Made by a program: the position numbers and the translations under genes. This document shows positions 18,201-27,028 of a stretch of DNA of 64,000 bases, one piece after another. The notes beneath the pieces were generated by a model. The model made no database searches. It had not been told where the DNA came from and was given only the letters and a program-made list of their open reading frames with translations. The stretch is from Methanothrix sp. (GTDB lineage Archaea > Halobacteriota > Methanosarcinia > Methanotrichales > Methanotrichaceae). Position 1 is the first letter of the stretch. Each line of letters begins with the position of its first letter. Location of the stretch: the NCBI GenBank assembly GCA_029907715.1, contig JARYLI010000001.1:1-64000 (forward strand), given 5' to 3'.

Positions 18201-20312
18201 CTGGTTCTCGAAGACGTAGACGCGGTCCACCTGTGAGATCAGCCCCAGAATCTGCATCGCCTCATTGATCGATGACTCGTAATCCTCTCCAGAGAAAAGA
18301 CTGCTTATCGCAAGAGCAGATCCGGCAAGAAGATTGTCTCTCCTGAGCAGTTCCATCTCAGCAAGCCTGCTCTCGGTGATATCCCTCATCGACTCGATCG
18401 CGCCCACGATCCTCCCATCTCTGTCCCTGAGCGGAGAGGCCTTGACCCAGAGATATGCACCGCGTCCGTTGTAAAGCGATGGCACGTGGACGTGGGCGTA
18501 GAGCGTGTCTCCCTTCTGTTCAAGATTCTCATAAAGGGATGCGATATGCTCATCATATCTCATGACGAGATCTATGAGCATCGGCCTCCTGCATCCGTGG
18601 AACGGCAGGGCATAGGCAAAATCCCCCTTCCCGAGGATCTCGCTCTTCGATATCCCTGTCATCTCCTCCATGGCCCTGTTCCAGGCCACCACCCTGCCAT
18701 CCGCATCTATGACAAGAGTCGCATCCGGAAGAAACTCTATTATCTCGAGAAGCCTCTGATTCATCGATTCGAGACGCTCCTTCGCGCGTCTGATCTCTGT
18801 TATATCATTCCCAACACACAGGATCTCCGTCTCCCCGCTCTCAGAGACGATTGGCTTGTTCGTCCATGCGATCCAGACGCGCTCTCCGCTCTTTTTCATG
18901 TTCTCATTCACATTCGTCCTGTAGTCCTCAGGCGCTTTGAGTATCTCTGCGATCATTCCTCTGAGATCCCTTCCTGTCGACTCGATCTCAGGGACGAGTG
19001 TGCCCATTACGCACTTCCCCAGGATCTCGCTCTCCGAGTAGCCGAAGAACCGCTGGGCGAACTCGTTGATGAACCTCACATTCCCTCTTTTGTCCATCCT
19101 CAGGATTATGCTGTTCGCGTTCTCGACGAGCTCCCTGTACCTCTCCTCGCTCCTGCGTAGGTTCTCCTCAGCAGCGCTTCTTGCTATCGCCCCGCCTATG
19201 CTGGCCACCCCAAGCATGAGTATGGATATCTCGTTCCAGCTCCAGGATCGCTCGCGCTCGCAGTCTTCGAACCCGATGAACCCCCAGAGTCTGTCCGCTA
19301 TTGTTATCGGGAATATCAGAACTGACCGCGCGCCGCGGCATTTCAGCATATCCCTCTCCTGCGGAGGCATCTCGTCCACTATTCCATGGACAGGCCTGTC
19401 GTTCAGGAAACGCTCGCGCCAGCGCGGGATCACATCATAGCGAATCATCTCATCCAGGCTCGCGGGAACGCTGCCCCTCTCCCACCTGAACCTGAGCACA
19501 GCCTCATCCCCGGACTCGCTGTTCTGATAGATGTAAACACGATCGACATCAGCTGCGGATCCGAGGAACTCGAGCGCGTTCATCAAACTCCTCTCAAATC
19601 CATCCACTGTCAGGAGCTGGTTTGCAGCCATCGCGACGCCGGCGAGGAGCACATCTCTCTTCTGGATGTAATCCTCTTTCTCAGAGGGGGATAGGAAGAC
19701 GCACAGCGTTCCATCGCCCTCGATCGGGCTGAACCTCCCCACCATCTCGATGCTCGAGCCGTCGATGGATCTGTACACCTGGACGCTCTCGGTCTCCTGT
19801 CTCATAGCCTGCCTGATTATCTCATCGATCTCCTCCCTGTCCTGCTCCATTATGTCATAGAGTGTGAGGGACTGGATCTCCTCCGGAGGGTACCCCAGCA
19901 GCTCCTGGAAGGCTGCGTTTGCATCGAGGATCCTTCTGCTTGCAGCCTCCACAAAAAAGACAGCCTCTCTGGATCTTTCGAGCGCGGCCCTGTACCACCG
20001 CTCCTCCCTTCTCTCCTCAAAAGAACCTGAGAGGTCGGAGATGATCATCAGCCCGCTGGAGCCGTCGGGATCCCTGAGGGGAATAACAGAGAGGGGCATC
20101 TCAGAACTGTAGCTGCCTATCCGCGCCCTGATCCTCGAGGTAGCATCAGATGCAACTGCGGAGGCCAGGCAGTCGCCGCATGATACCCCGAGGAGCTCAT
20201 AGATGGATCTGCATCTCGAGATCCTCCCTGACAGCATTTCAGCGGTCCTGCTCAGGTATCTGAGACGACCTTTATCATCAAATACATATACTGCTGGTTT
20301 ATCAGCATCCAT
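15246..20312 (-). CDS. giant hybrid sensor histidine kinase (PAS/GAF, two REC-like, Hpt)
   Basis: A 1688-residue soluble multi-sensor kinase. Approximate order: degenerate PAS (1-95), PAS (105-215), GAF (220-385), PAS (395-510), PAS (520-645), GAF (655-820), LOV-like PAS without the flavin Cys (830-950), PAS (955-1075), HisKA with phospho-His in SHEIRTPLNAI (about 1107), HATPase_c, a receiver-like domain lacking the phospho-Asp set (about 1335-1440), a true receiver with Asp in LVLMDVQMPEMDG (about 1507), and an Hpt domain with His in AAHSMKSAS (about 1633). No membrane helix was seen. This is a BarA-like phosphorelay in one chain. It has no output domain, so an unlinked response regulator must receive the phosphate. 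It is the third gene of a minus-strand group after a secreted protein and a cyclase. Confidence 0.92.
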   Translation of the reverse strand: MDADKPAVYVFDDKGRLRYLSRTAEMLSGRISRCRSIYELLGVSCGDCLASAVASDATSRIRARIGSYSSEMPLSVIPLRDPDGSSGLMIISDLSGSFEERREERWYRAALERSREAVFFVEAASRRILDANAAFQELLGYPPEEIQSLTLYDIMEQDREEIDEIIRQAMRQETESVQVYRSIDGSSIEMVGRFSPIEGDGTLCVFLSPSEKEDYIQKRDVLLAGVAMAANQLLTVDGFERSLMNALEFLGSAADVDRVYIYQNSESGDEAVLRFRWERGSVPASLDEMIRYDVIPRWRERFLNDRPVHGIVDEMPPQERDMLKCRGARSVLIFPITIADRLWGFIGFEDCERERSWSWNEISILMLGVASIGGAIARSAAEENLRRSEERYRELVENANSIILRMDKRGNVRFINEFAQRFFGYSESEILGKCVMGTLVPEIESTGRDLRGMIAEILKAPEDYRTNVNENMKKSGERVWIAWTNKPIVSESGETEILCVGNDITEIRRAKERLESMNQRLLEIIEFLPDATLVIDADGRVVAWNRAMEEMTGISKSEILGKGDFAYALPFHGCRRPMLIDLVMRYDEHIASLYENLEQKGDTLYAHVHVPSLYNGRGAYLWVKASPLRDRDGRIVGAIESMRDITESRLAEMELLRRDNLLAGSALAISSLFSGEDYESSINEAMQILGLISQVDRVYVFENQVGDEPQLCLRFEWCRDGIRSWIDDPIFRGLSYSRFFPGWYEVLSSGRVIKGIVRDLPSPVREILEPYGVLSILIVPITVGGRFWGIVGFDDTTCERVWTDAEVSILVASASTIGEAVAKNDAIERMRLLESAVVNSNDAIVIAAPDPSDGMPKIVYVNDAFTRMTGYGREEVLGRYPDFLEGPETDRSRTLEILEAVRKGMPANQEIVNYRKDGSKFWVELNIFPVRDHRGEITHWVSIQRDATERRLAEERLRWSELLMRSMTESIPFGFYVLDRETGRSIYLNHRFCELLGVEDLEDDLRSGRIDGNDLFSRIGSMHSDAGEALRGIYGRSDEAGIEIRTDDRVIKVFATDIIDRSGRYFGRLGIFEDVTQDIKAAEDLRKAKEAAEEAARSKAEFLANMSHEIRTPLNAIIGMSGLLLRTSVTPEQRSYVSAIQSSGSALLEMLADILDLSKIEDGKLELDSSPFSIMECVETCMDILAVKAGEKQIELIYLIDEDVPELVIGDVTRLRQVLVNLLENAIKFTDKGEVFLRVSCLHMDEGLSELHFSVRDTGIGIPAERMSRLFQTFSQVDSSITRRYGGTGLGLAISKHLVEMMGGRIWAESSPGAGSTFHFTIKARVSEQPQERSDMLKGRRALLIYRNDTARSVLKTLLCSYRIDVVDAPFLDDSLLRENFDFVIAESADGSDIMRIKSAMPGSRVLAITDLLKPSVSPDTPAIPKPVKHSQMISAMIAVTGAEEADAPHEVEERDLRILVAEDNPVNLKVVLMMLSHLGYRADTARNGLEVLSALEHRDYDLVLMDVQMPEMDGLEAARRIRELKGYEGPRIVAITAYALEGDRERCIAAGMDDYISKPVTMEKLKAAIENVKGVLDRSTLSRLRELQEAGEPDVVAELGAIFLSNAPSRIASMHEALEKNDPHALHRAAHSMKSASASIGALRLSRICAEIEALGREAKLDEVGERLRALDEEFERVRRELERIAG

Positions 20313-20349
20313 ACCATTCCCTCATGAATTCGACCTGGAGACGGAGATC

Positions 20350-20961
20350 TCAGAGGATCCACTGATGCCACTCAGCCGGAGCCAGGATGGCTCTGACCGG
20401 AGATGCCTCGGCGCCCTCGATCTTCAGCGGCATGCAGAGAAGCGTGTGCACGCCGGCTGGGACGCCTTCCAGATACAGCCCCTCCAGGATCAGCATGTCA
20501 TTTGATAGCAGAAGCCTGTGCACGGCATCCTCCTCTGAGCTGTCCACTGAGAGAGCATCTGTTCCGATCAGCTTTAATCTGCGGTCCACACATGCTCTGG
20601 CGGCGCCCTCTGATAGGTATCCAGTGAGAGATCCTGTTCTGAAGATGACGCCCTCTGCGAGGGGGTTCAGACCCGATAGGTTCTCAGGAGAGACAACAGT
20701 CCCAGAGTCGATGAGATCCACCATCATGATCAACCTCTCGATGGGAATCTCATGAACGGATCTGCCGCCTCTGATGAAATGTGAGGGTGCGTCGATGTGC
20801 GTGCCTGCGTGGGCGCTGAGATGGAGCGCGGAGAGCGTGTAGGGGTCACCCCATTCCAGGCTTTTCAACACCTCTCTGGAGAACCCCGGATCTCCTGGAT
20901 ATACGGGCAGCATGCTGCTGATATTCTGTGTTACATCGTAAATTCTGATATGAGGAGGCAT
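20350..20961 (-). CDS. cyclase-family metal-dependent hydrolase
   Basis: A 203-residue member of the cyclase/kynurenine-formamidase-like family (Pfam Cyclase). The zinc-binding signature HAGTHIDAPSHF (about 50-61) fits HxGTHxDxPxHF. P-Y-PGDPGFSRE at 20-28, L.GTDALSVD (about 133-140) and the C-terminal AGVHTLLCMPLKI.GAEASPVRAILA are also typical. Members hydrolyse amides or lactones, N-formylkynurenine being the best known; the substrate here is unknown. ATG directly abuts the TAG stop of the secreted protein upstream (TAGATG), and the histidine kinase starts 37 bp downstream, so the three are likely co-expressed. Confidence 0.85.
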   Translation of the reverse strand: MPPHIRIYDVTQNISSMLPVYPGDPGFSREVLKSLEWGDPYTLSALHLSAHAGTHIDAPSHFIRGGRSVHEIPIERLIMMVDLIDSGTVVSPENLSGLNPLAEGVIFRTGSLTGYLSEGAARACVDRRLKLIGTDALSVDSSEEDAVHRLLLSNDMLILEGLYLEGVPAGVHTLLCMPLKIEGAEASPVRAILAPAEWHQWIL

Positions 20962-21603
20962 CTATCCCATCATCCCCATGCCGCCGGCTCCGCCCATGTT
21001 GATGCCCGGCGGAATCACACCCGCTGCAGGAGGCACGAGATGCGCCAGGGAGTGCACATCTGTGTACCTGCTCTGGGCGCCCGTGGTCTGCGCCTCAGAG
21101 GAGGCTGTGTCTGATGTGTTGTCAGATGCGATTGCGGATGCAGGCTGTGATGCACCAGCCTCTGACTGCGCCTCCATGACAGGCGTGTATCCAGAGGTAT
21201 CCGGATTTATCAGGATCGCCTCGAAATCTCCGCTCTCAGCGTTTCCGATGCTGTCGGATCTGTAGAACGTTCCGCGCATCTCCTCGTCCGAGCAGCTCCC
21301 GATCAGCCTTATTTCAGCGATACCGCCACCTCTCAAGAACGTGATCGTCAGCTCCAGAGTGCTGTTGTTCATCGATCCCATAACAGCGCCGTTCCATGAC
21401 TCCTCAGAGGAGCTGGCAGATCCGAAGAGCTGGCCCTCGAACTGATGGAGGACCATTGTCACGGCGTTCTGGCCGAGCGATACTCTCCATATACCCTCGA
21501 GGGCAGGCTGATCTGTGGTTGCGTTCTGAGCCAGCCCCTCGCCTGTGCAGAAAAAAATGAGTACGAACAGAAGGGCTGCATGATACCAGTGGCATCTGAG
21601 CAT
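20962..21603 (-). CDS. secreted protein with beta-sheet domain and low-complexity tail
   Basis: A 213-residue exported protein of unknown family. The signal peptide is hydrophobic ALLFVLIFFCTGEGLAQ (cleavage near GLA/QN). The core (about 30-130) opens LEGIWRVSLGQNAVTMVLHQFEGQLFGSAS, a pattern seen in small beta-barrel proteins that begin with a G.W strand, with N-glycosylation sequons (NAT, NST, NTS). The tail (about 135-213) is rich in Ala, Ser and Gln and ends with a Pro/Gly/Met run (GGAGGMGMMG). It heads the operon with the cyclase and the large kinase, so it might be an extracellular partner, but no function can be assigned. Confidence 0.65.
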   Translation of the reverse strand: MLRCHWYHAALLFVLIFFCTGEGLAQNATTDQPALEGIWRVSLGQNAVTMVLHQFEGQLFGSASSSEESWNGAVMGSMNNSTLELTITFLRGGGIAEIRLIGSCSDEEMRGTFYRSDSIGNAESGDFEAILINPDTSGYTPVMEAQSEAGASQPASAIASDNTSDTASSEAQTTGAQSRYTDVHSLAHLVPPAAGVIPPGINMGGAGGMGMMG

Positions 21604-21736
21604 GGATAACAGGTCTATCTGCTAATATTAATTGCCATCGCAGGGCTAGGATCGCGGGCCGGCTTGTGTGATAAGCACATCTGCATGCCGGTCATGCCGT
21701 CCCCCGCGCCCTGGCCAGTGTCGGGTGAGATGCGGC

Positions 21737-22477
21737 TCACATGAAGAGCCTTATGTCGTTCACGGTCACTGTATAGAATGGATGCTGTGTATCGACGTAT
21801 ATGCGGTCTCCCTGATCGTAGATCGCCCATCCACCGCTGTTTATGTTCCCGTTCAGGTTCATGAAGCACAGCAGCCCGGGCAGGACAGGTGCGGGCTTGT
21901 CGTTGTCAGGATCCGAATCTCTGACCCTGGTTCCCGCCTGGAGCGTCATGTAACCTGTTATGCGCACATCACCTGCGTCGATCCTGCCGTACTCTGGACC
22001 GACGTCAAGGTAAACAGGGTCCACGATGCTGTATGCTCCGTCGCCATCAACATCGAAGTAGACAAGCTGCGCGCCGGTCATGCCACCGATGCCGAATGGT
22101 GTGAGCTTGTATCCGTAATCCTGATCACCTAGTCTGACCTGGCTTCCTGCAGGATATTGTCCAAAGGGCGTCAGCCTCACATCGTTCTCGTTGACCACAT
22201 CATCTGAGGGATCCACATCGATATAAACAGGATCCGATATATCGAAGACCCCACGCATGTTTGCATCCGAGTAAGCGAACACAGGCGCGGATGAGAACGC
22301 GCTGAGTGCTCTCGACTCATCAGCATCGTATGGCAGGACCTTGGAGCCGTAGCTCGGGTCTGCAGCAGCTGAGCCGATCGCCATGAGCACAGCCATGAGA
22401 ATGAGAAATCTCGTCTTTATACCCCCTTCACATGAAATATCATCATTACTTGATTTAAATTTTATCGTCATCCTCAT
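21737..22477 (-). CDS. secreted protein with three Asp-rich calcium-loop-like repeats
   Basis: Up to 246 residues with a signal segment FLILMAVLMAIGSAAADPS. The mature part has three copies of one unit: an aromatic strand, an EF-hand/dockerin-like loop, then DPVYxDV and a DVRxT strand: YSDANMRGVFDISDPVYIDV, YFDVDGDGAYSIVDPVYLDV and the divergent FMNLNGNINSGGWAIYDQGD. Loops D.DGDG and N.NGN resemble calcium ligands. It is likely a cell-surface adhesion or structural protein; dockerin-like binding to a partner is possible. The start is uncertain: ATG 22477 gives about 20 residues before a basic-hydrophobic signal, with no clear ribosome site, and the real start may be closer to KTRFLIL. Confidence 0.6.
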   Translation of the reverse strand: MRMTIKFKSSNDDISCEGGIKTRFLILMAVLMAIGSAAADPSYGSKVLPYDADESRALSAFSSAPVFAYSDANMRGVFDISDPVYIDVDPSDDVVNENDVRLTPFGQYPAGSQVRLGDQDYGYKLTPFGIGGMTGAQLVYFDVDGDGAYSIVDPVYLDVGPEYGRIDAGDVRITGYMTLQAGTRVRDSDPDNDKPAPVLPGLLCFMNLNGNINSGGWAIYDQGDRIYVDTQHPFYTVTVNDIRLFM

Positions 22478-23031
22478 AGAGATGCTTCAGCTATCCCTTT
22501 CATGATGCCTGGAGGAGATGCCGATTCTGAGATGCGGTACGCTTTTAGTCGGCTCCTCTGCGGCCTGAAATGCCGGTGTATCTCCCAGTGGCTGTGCAAA
22601 GTCTAATATCATGTGAAACGATCTTCGCCACGGGCTGCCATACGACTGCAACGAGATCTTCGGCAGGTACACAGGTCTGAAACCATGCGAAAAGATCTCC
22701 GCCTGCCAGGTGCATCTATCCAGCCGGCATCTTGGCATCAAACAGTGAAGCGACCGCCGGATATTACCGAGTATTCCTGTTCGCTCTTATGCGTTCAACA
22801 ACTTGTGGGTCATGCCTGGAGGTTGCTGAACGCAATCATTCCCCGGAAGGAGGGCAGAGCAGGAGCGGTGTCTCTTTTGGGATAAGAGCGTTCCTGTTAA
22901 CCTCTTTCTCTACGATCTGTCCATGTGGCCAAGTAATTTTATAGATGATATTTTATATCAAAAAGTGGGGTTTTAGGAATTCTCGACTGCATCAAACAGG
23001 CTGGAATCCCCTGGATGCGGCGGTTCCAGGT
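22478..23031. other. non-coding stretch holding a MITE
   Basis: No convincing gene. 22609-22705 has two similar segments, CATGTGAAACGATCTTCGCC and CATGCGAAAAGATCTCCGCC, about 72 bp apart, reminiscent in spacing of the pair at 11124-11230. A MITE sits at 22782-22890. 22935-22970 is AT-rich (TTTTATAGATGATATTTTATA). Confidence 0.5.
22782..22890 (+). mobile_element. MITE-like element, copy 2 (109 bp)
   Basis: CGCTCTTATG...ATAAGAGCG with perfect 8-bp duplications TTCCTGTT at 22774-22781 and 22891-22898. It is the shortest copy. The internal hairpin arm has changed to GTTCAACAAC/GTTGCTGAAC, so the outermost pair changed on both sides. Confidence 0.85.
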
Positions 23032-23925
23032 TCACCGCAGCATGCGCAGCGCCTCCTCCAGGGATCTGTTCTCCACAGTTATGGCGTATATCGCGTTGCA
23101 CATCCTGATCGCATCCTCGAGCCTCTTCTGGTGTATGTTCCTGCCGGTGGCGTTTCCGGATGCGCCTGAGATGTGGATCTGCTCGTGGAGTCTCCGGAGG
23201 AACGCCTCAGGATCTTCGCTCGATCCGCCGGCGCATACCACCTTTGTTCTGCCGGCCGCCAGCACAGCCTCCCTGAATGCCAGAGCTGGATTCTCCGCCC
23301 GGGGATAATTCACCTTGACGAAGTCGCTCCCCAGAGCGGCCGCAACCCCGCACGCTCCAGCGATCAGATGCGGGTCGTGCTCGTCCTTCACAGCCTTGCC
23401 CCTGGGATACATCCAGAGAACCACAACAAGCCCGTGTCTGTGAGCATCGTGTACCACCTGGGCTGCCTCCCTTAGCATGATCGCCTCATGCTCGCTTCCA
23501 GGGTACACTGTGTAGCCGACGCCCAGTATCCTGAGCCCAGTCTCCCTCTTGAACTCCAAGACCTGCGGGACATCAATCCATGCCCTGCTCAGCGGATCCG
23601 CCTGCGATGTCTTTATCAGATTCGTCTTTGAGTTCAGCTTGACCAGGTAAGGAACGGCCGGATAGTCCATGCCGTATCTGGCAATCAGGCCGAGCTGCGT
23701 CGCAAAAACGCCGATCCTGCCCCGGCTCGCTATCCTGAAGAGATGCTCCGGATCCGCATCATCCTCTGCTATCCCCTGGCCGTAGAAATCGTCGTTCAGA
23801 TGCTCGACCTTCTGATCGCCTGCAAACAGCATCAGCCTTCCGGAGCCTCCTGTGATCTCTGTGTAGTTCCTGATGTATTCGTCCCTCGCGTTTCCTGGAA
23901 CATCAAGCGGCACCTTCAGATCCAT
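23032..23925 (-). CDS. class I aldolase, DeoC/FbaB-like
   Basis: About 297 residues, TIM-barrel aldolase related to archaeal class I fructose-bisphosphate aldolase and ADH synthase. Seen: MLFAGDQKVEHLN (an acidic variant of the IIPLDHG site), VPYLVKLNSKT, WMYPRGKAVKDEHDP, the Schiff-base-type Lys in LGSDFVKVNYP, and VVCAGGSS at the phosphate site. The GDQK and HLN.DFYG segments set it apart from ADH synthase at 11369. A sugar-phosphate aldolase in gluconeogenesis or pentose synthesis is likely, but the substrate is not certain. ATG 23925 sits after GGGGAGTTGTGGAG; the GTG two codons earlier is an alternative. It is monocistronic. Confidence 0.75.
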   Translation of the reverse strand: MDLKVPLDVPGNARDEYIRNYTEITGGSGRLMLFAGDQKVEHLNDDFYGQGIAEDDADPEHLFRIASRGRIGVFATQLGLIARYGMDYPAVPYLVKLNSKTNLIKTSQADPLSRAWIDVPQVLEFKRETGLRILGVGYTVYPGSEHEAIMLREAAQVVHDAHRHGLVVVLWMYPRGKAVKDEHDPHLIAGACGVAAALGSDFVKVNYPRAENPALAFREAVLAAGRTKVVCAGGSSEDPEAFLRRLHEQIHISGASGNATGRNIHQKRLEDAIRMCNAIYAITVENRSLEEALRMLR

Positions 23926-24082
23926 CTCCACAACTCCCCGCAGAATGCATGCTTCTCTTTACCTTCTCCCCCTTAATCTTTTGCTGCACTGGTGGAGGTC
24001 TGTATCTGACCGCGTGATCGAAGAGCAGAGGTCCTTGCTGCAATCACAAGGTTAATAGCACTGACCCACAGACTGCAGTCTT

Positions 24083-26740
24083 ATGGCTAACTGGCATGCT
24101 CTGCCACCTGAAGATGCTCTTAAGCTGCTGAACTCCAGACCCGAGGGTCTCCCGGATGGCGAGGCAGCATCCCGTCTTGAGAGGTTCGGGCCGAACGATC
24201 TCGCTCGAATCTCCGGACCCGGCCCGGTCAGGATCCTGCTGCGACAGTTCGAGAACTACATGGTCCTGGTGTTGCTGGCTGCAGCAGCGATATCCTGGCT
24301 CTCAGGGGAGAGATCTAATGCGATCGTGGTTCTCGGAATTCTCCTGTTCATAGCCATCCTGGGATTCGTACAGGAGTACAGAGCTGAGAGGGCGATGGAG
24401 GCGCTCAGGAAGATGGTCGCACCTGAGGCAAGGGTCTTCAGGAGCGGCAGGCTGATCACGGTCCCGGCGAGAAACATCGTGCCCGGGGATGTTATTTATA
24501 TCGAGGCTGGCGATATAGTCCCCGCGGATGCGAGGATACTTGATGCAGCTGCCCTGGAGCTTGTGGAGTCGTCGCTGACCGGGGAGTCCAATCCGGTGAG
24601 AAAGAGCCCTGATCCTGTGGATGAGAACGCGCCCCTGGCGGACCGAAGCAGCATGCTGTTCATGGGCACCATGGTCACCTACGGCAACGGAAGGGCTGTT
24701 GTGACGTCCACGGGCTCCAGCACAGAGCTCGGAAGGATCTCGGGGATGATCCAGGAGACCCCTGCAGAGCCTCCGCTCAAGATCAGGCTGCAGCAGCTCT
24801 CCAAAAGCCTCGCAGTTATGGTATTCATTGCAGCTCTTGTGGTCTTCTCGATCCAGGTCTACAGGGGCAATCCAGTTCTGGATACGCTTCTGATTGCCGC
24901 AGCTCTTGCGGTCGCCGGCATACCTGAGGCTCTCCCGTTCGTCGTGACACTCGCTCTGGCATATGGAACGCAGAGCATGGCCAGAAGGAATGCGATAGTC
25001 AGGAGGCTTCCCGCGGTTGAAACCCTCGGGTCCACGACAGTGATATGCACCGACAAGACCGGCACCCTGACCAGGGGAGAGATGACTGTGAGAGAGGTCT
25101 GGTGCGGGCGCAGGGTCGAGGTTACGGGCTCAGGGTATGTGCCAGAGGGTGTGTTCAGGATTGATGGCACTGAGATCGATCCTGGATCTGTTGATGCTTT
25201 AAAGGAGACGATAATCATGGGGGCTCTGTGCAACAACTCAGAGGTCGTATTCGAGGATGGATGGCGGATCGCCGGCGATCCGACCGAGGGAGCCCTGATA
25301 GTGCTCGCCAGGAAGGCAGGTCTGGATATACGCGAGAGTTGCAGGGAGGTCACCGAGTACCCATTCGCATCTGACACGAGAAGGATGACCACAGTGCATG
25401 AATGCGACAGCGGTCTCCGGGTCTCAATGAAGGGTGCGGTCGAGGTTGTCGTGGAGAGGTGCTCATGGATTATGGATCCCACAGGTCTCAGACCCATGAC
25501 AGAGGTGGAGAGGAACAGAATTCTGGAGACCGCGGACGAGATGGCGGGCAGAGCTCTGCGGGTTCTGGCGGCTGCATTCAAACAGATCGAATCCGGAGAG
25601 CTGGGCAGGGATGCTCTTGAACGGGATATGATCTTCACAGGCCTCTTCGGAATGATGGATCCACCGCGTGAGGAGGTCTTCGGAGCGATAGATGTGTGCA
25701 AGAGAGCCGGCATAAGACCGGTGATGATCACAGGGGATCACAAGCGCACCGCTGAGGCGATCGCAAGGGAGCTGCGCATGCTCAACGGGGAGGTGCTGGA
25801 CGGCTCTGAGCTCGACAGCATGAGCGATCAGGAGCTCAGCGATCGGATAGAGAGAATCTCCGTATTCTCAAGGGCAACTGCGGAGCACAAGATGAGGATA
25901 ATAAAGGCGCTGAAGGAGCACGGCCATATTGTTGCAATGACCGGGGATGGTGTGAATGATGCTCCTGCTTTGAGGTCTGCGGATATCGGGATCGCGATGG
26001 GCCGGGCCGGAACCGATGTTAGCAAGGAGGCCTCGGACATGGTGCTGGCAGACGACAACTTCGCCACAATAGTCGCAGCTGTCGAGGAGGGCAGAAGGAT
26101 CTACGAGAACATAAGGAAGGCATCATCATACATGTTGGCGGTGACGTTCGCAGAGGTGGCTGTGATACTGATAGCGGTGCTGGTCGGCCTGCCCGCTCCG
26201 CTCCTGGCGCTTCAGATACTCTGGATCAATGTCGTCGCTGAGGACTTCCCCGCGATAGGCCTTGCTGTGGAGCCTGCGCGGGCTGGGCTGATGAACGAGC
26301 GCCCGAGGAACCCGAAGGAGCCGATCCTGTCGAGGGATGTTCTCAGATACACCCTCGGCACGTCAGCTGCGATGCTCATCGGGACACTGGGTCTGTTTCT
26401 CATCAACATCGAGGATGGTCTCGGCTACGCGAGAAGTGTGGCATTCGCATCTCTCGGAGTATGTGCGATATACAATGCATACAGCAGCCGATCATTCCAT
26501 CATTCTGTGTTGCAGATGAACCCCCTGGGGAACAGAAAGCTGCTCGCCGGGATCGTGGCCTCGCTCGCATCAGTTGTGATGGTCATCTACATTCCGGTGT
26601 TTCAGAGGGCATTCGAGACGCTGCCGCTGACTCTGGACTCCTGGCTGCAGGTCTGGCTGGTCTCAACGATAGTTATCGTCATAGCAGAGGTGCTGAAGAG
26701 GTCGATGATGTGGCGTCATGCCAGTGCACGTGATTTCTGA
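24083..26740 (+). CDS. P-type cation-transporting ATPase (P2-like)
   Basis: An 885-residue membrane pump with the full P-type core: N-terminal cation-ATPase domain, actuator TGES (about 165), phosphorylated Asp in ICTDKTGTLT (about 323), nucleotide-domain KGAVEVVVERC, hinge MITGDHKRTA and GDGVND (about 620). About 8-10 helices are predicted. The M4 site reads GIPEALP, not the calcium pump IPEGLP, and M6 reads NVVAEDFPAIG where calcium pumps have N..TDGLPA. The Glu of M4 is kept, but the M6 ligand set is altered, so the ion (Ca2+, Mn2+, Na+ or H+) is uncertain. TATA-like GGTTAATAG (24050-24058) lies about 27 nt upstream of ATG, consistent with a leaderless message. Confidence 0.88.
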   Translation: MANWHALPPEDALKLLNSRPEGLPDGEAASRLERFGPNDLARISGPGPVRILLRQFENYMVLVLLAAAAISWLSGERSNAIVVLGILLFIAILGFVQEYRAERAMEALRKMVAPEARVFRSGRLITVPARNIVPGDVIYIEAGDIVPADARILDAAALELVESSLTGESNPVRKSPDPVDENAPLADRSSMLFMGTMVTYGNGRAVVTSTGSSTELGRISGMIQETPAEPPLKIRLQQLSKSLAVMVFIAALVVFSIQVYRGNPVLDTLLIAAALAVAGIPEALPFVVTLALAYGTQSMARRNAIVRRLPAVETLGSTTVICTDKTGTLTRGEMTVREVWCGRRVEVTGSGYVPEGVFRIDGTEIDPGSVDALKETIIMGALCNNSEVVFEDGWRIAGDPTEGALIVLARKAGLDIRESCREVTEYPFASDTRRMTTVHECDSGLRVSMKGAVEVVVERCSWIMDPTGLRPMTEVERNRILETADEMAGRALRVLAAAFKQIESGELGRDALERDMIFTGLFGMMDPPREEVFGAIDVCKRAGIRPVMITGDHKRTAEAIARELRMLNGEVLDGSELDSMSDQELSDRIERISVFSRATAEHKMRIIKALKEHGHIVAMTGDGVNDAPALRSADIGIAMGRAGTDVSKEASDMVLADDNFATIVAAVEEGRRIYENIRKASSYMLAVTFAEVAVILIAVLVGLPAPLLALQILWINVVAEDFPAIGLAVEPARAGLMNERPRNPKEPILSRDVLRYTLGTSAAMLIGTLGLFLINIEDGLGYARSVAFASLGVCAIYNAYSSRSFHHSVLQMNPLGNRKLLAGIVASLASVVMVIYIPVFQRAFETLPLTLDSWLQVWLVSTIVIVIAEVLKRSMMWRHASARDF

Positions 26741-26784
26741 AAGTCTGTTCAGATATTCGGACCCACGGCCCTTGAGGCAAAAAA

Positions 26785-26985
26785 AGCTCTTATGTATTCA
26801 GCAACTTGAAGGACTTCAAGACGGTTGCTGAATATACCCATTCGCTCGCCAGGCCTTCGAATACTTTGAATGGTTTCGACAGTTTCGACTTCGGCGAAAC
26901 TCTTCGACACAGTCGAAGATAAGTCGAAACGAGCGCATAGCAGGACCGGTGCCTCTGCGGATAAGTTATCAGATGTATAAGAGCG
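26785..26985 (+). mobile_element. MITE-like element, copy 3 (long form, 201 bp)
   Basis: GCTCTTATG at the left end (first base changed) and ATAAGAGCG at 26977-26985. The target duplication is not recognisable, so this is probably an older copy. It carries an extra central block of about 80 bp made of nested TTTCGAC/GTCGAAA palindromes, shared with copy 4. The left-hand hairpin includes CTTGAAG/CTTCAAG. Confidence 0.75.
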
Positions 26986-27028
26986 AATGCACAATTAGAG
27001 AAAGAGAGAAAGCCCTGGAATTCCCAGC

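Noticed and set aside
26785-26985. Possible CRISPR-like repeats in the TTTCGAC block
   Set aside because: The repeated units are nested palindromes within one MITE, not regularly spaced repeats with unique spacers.
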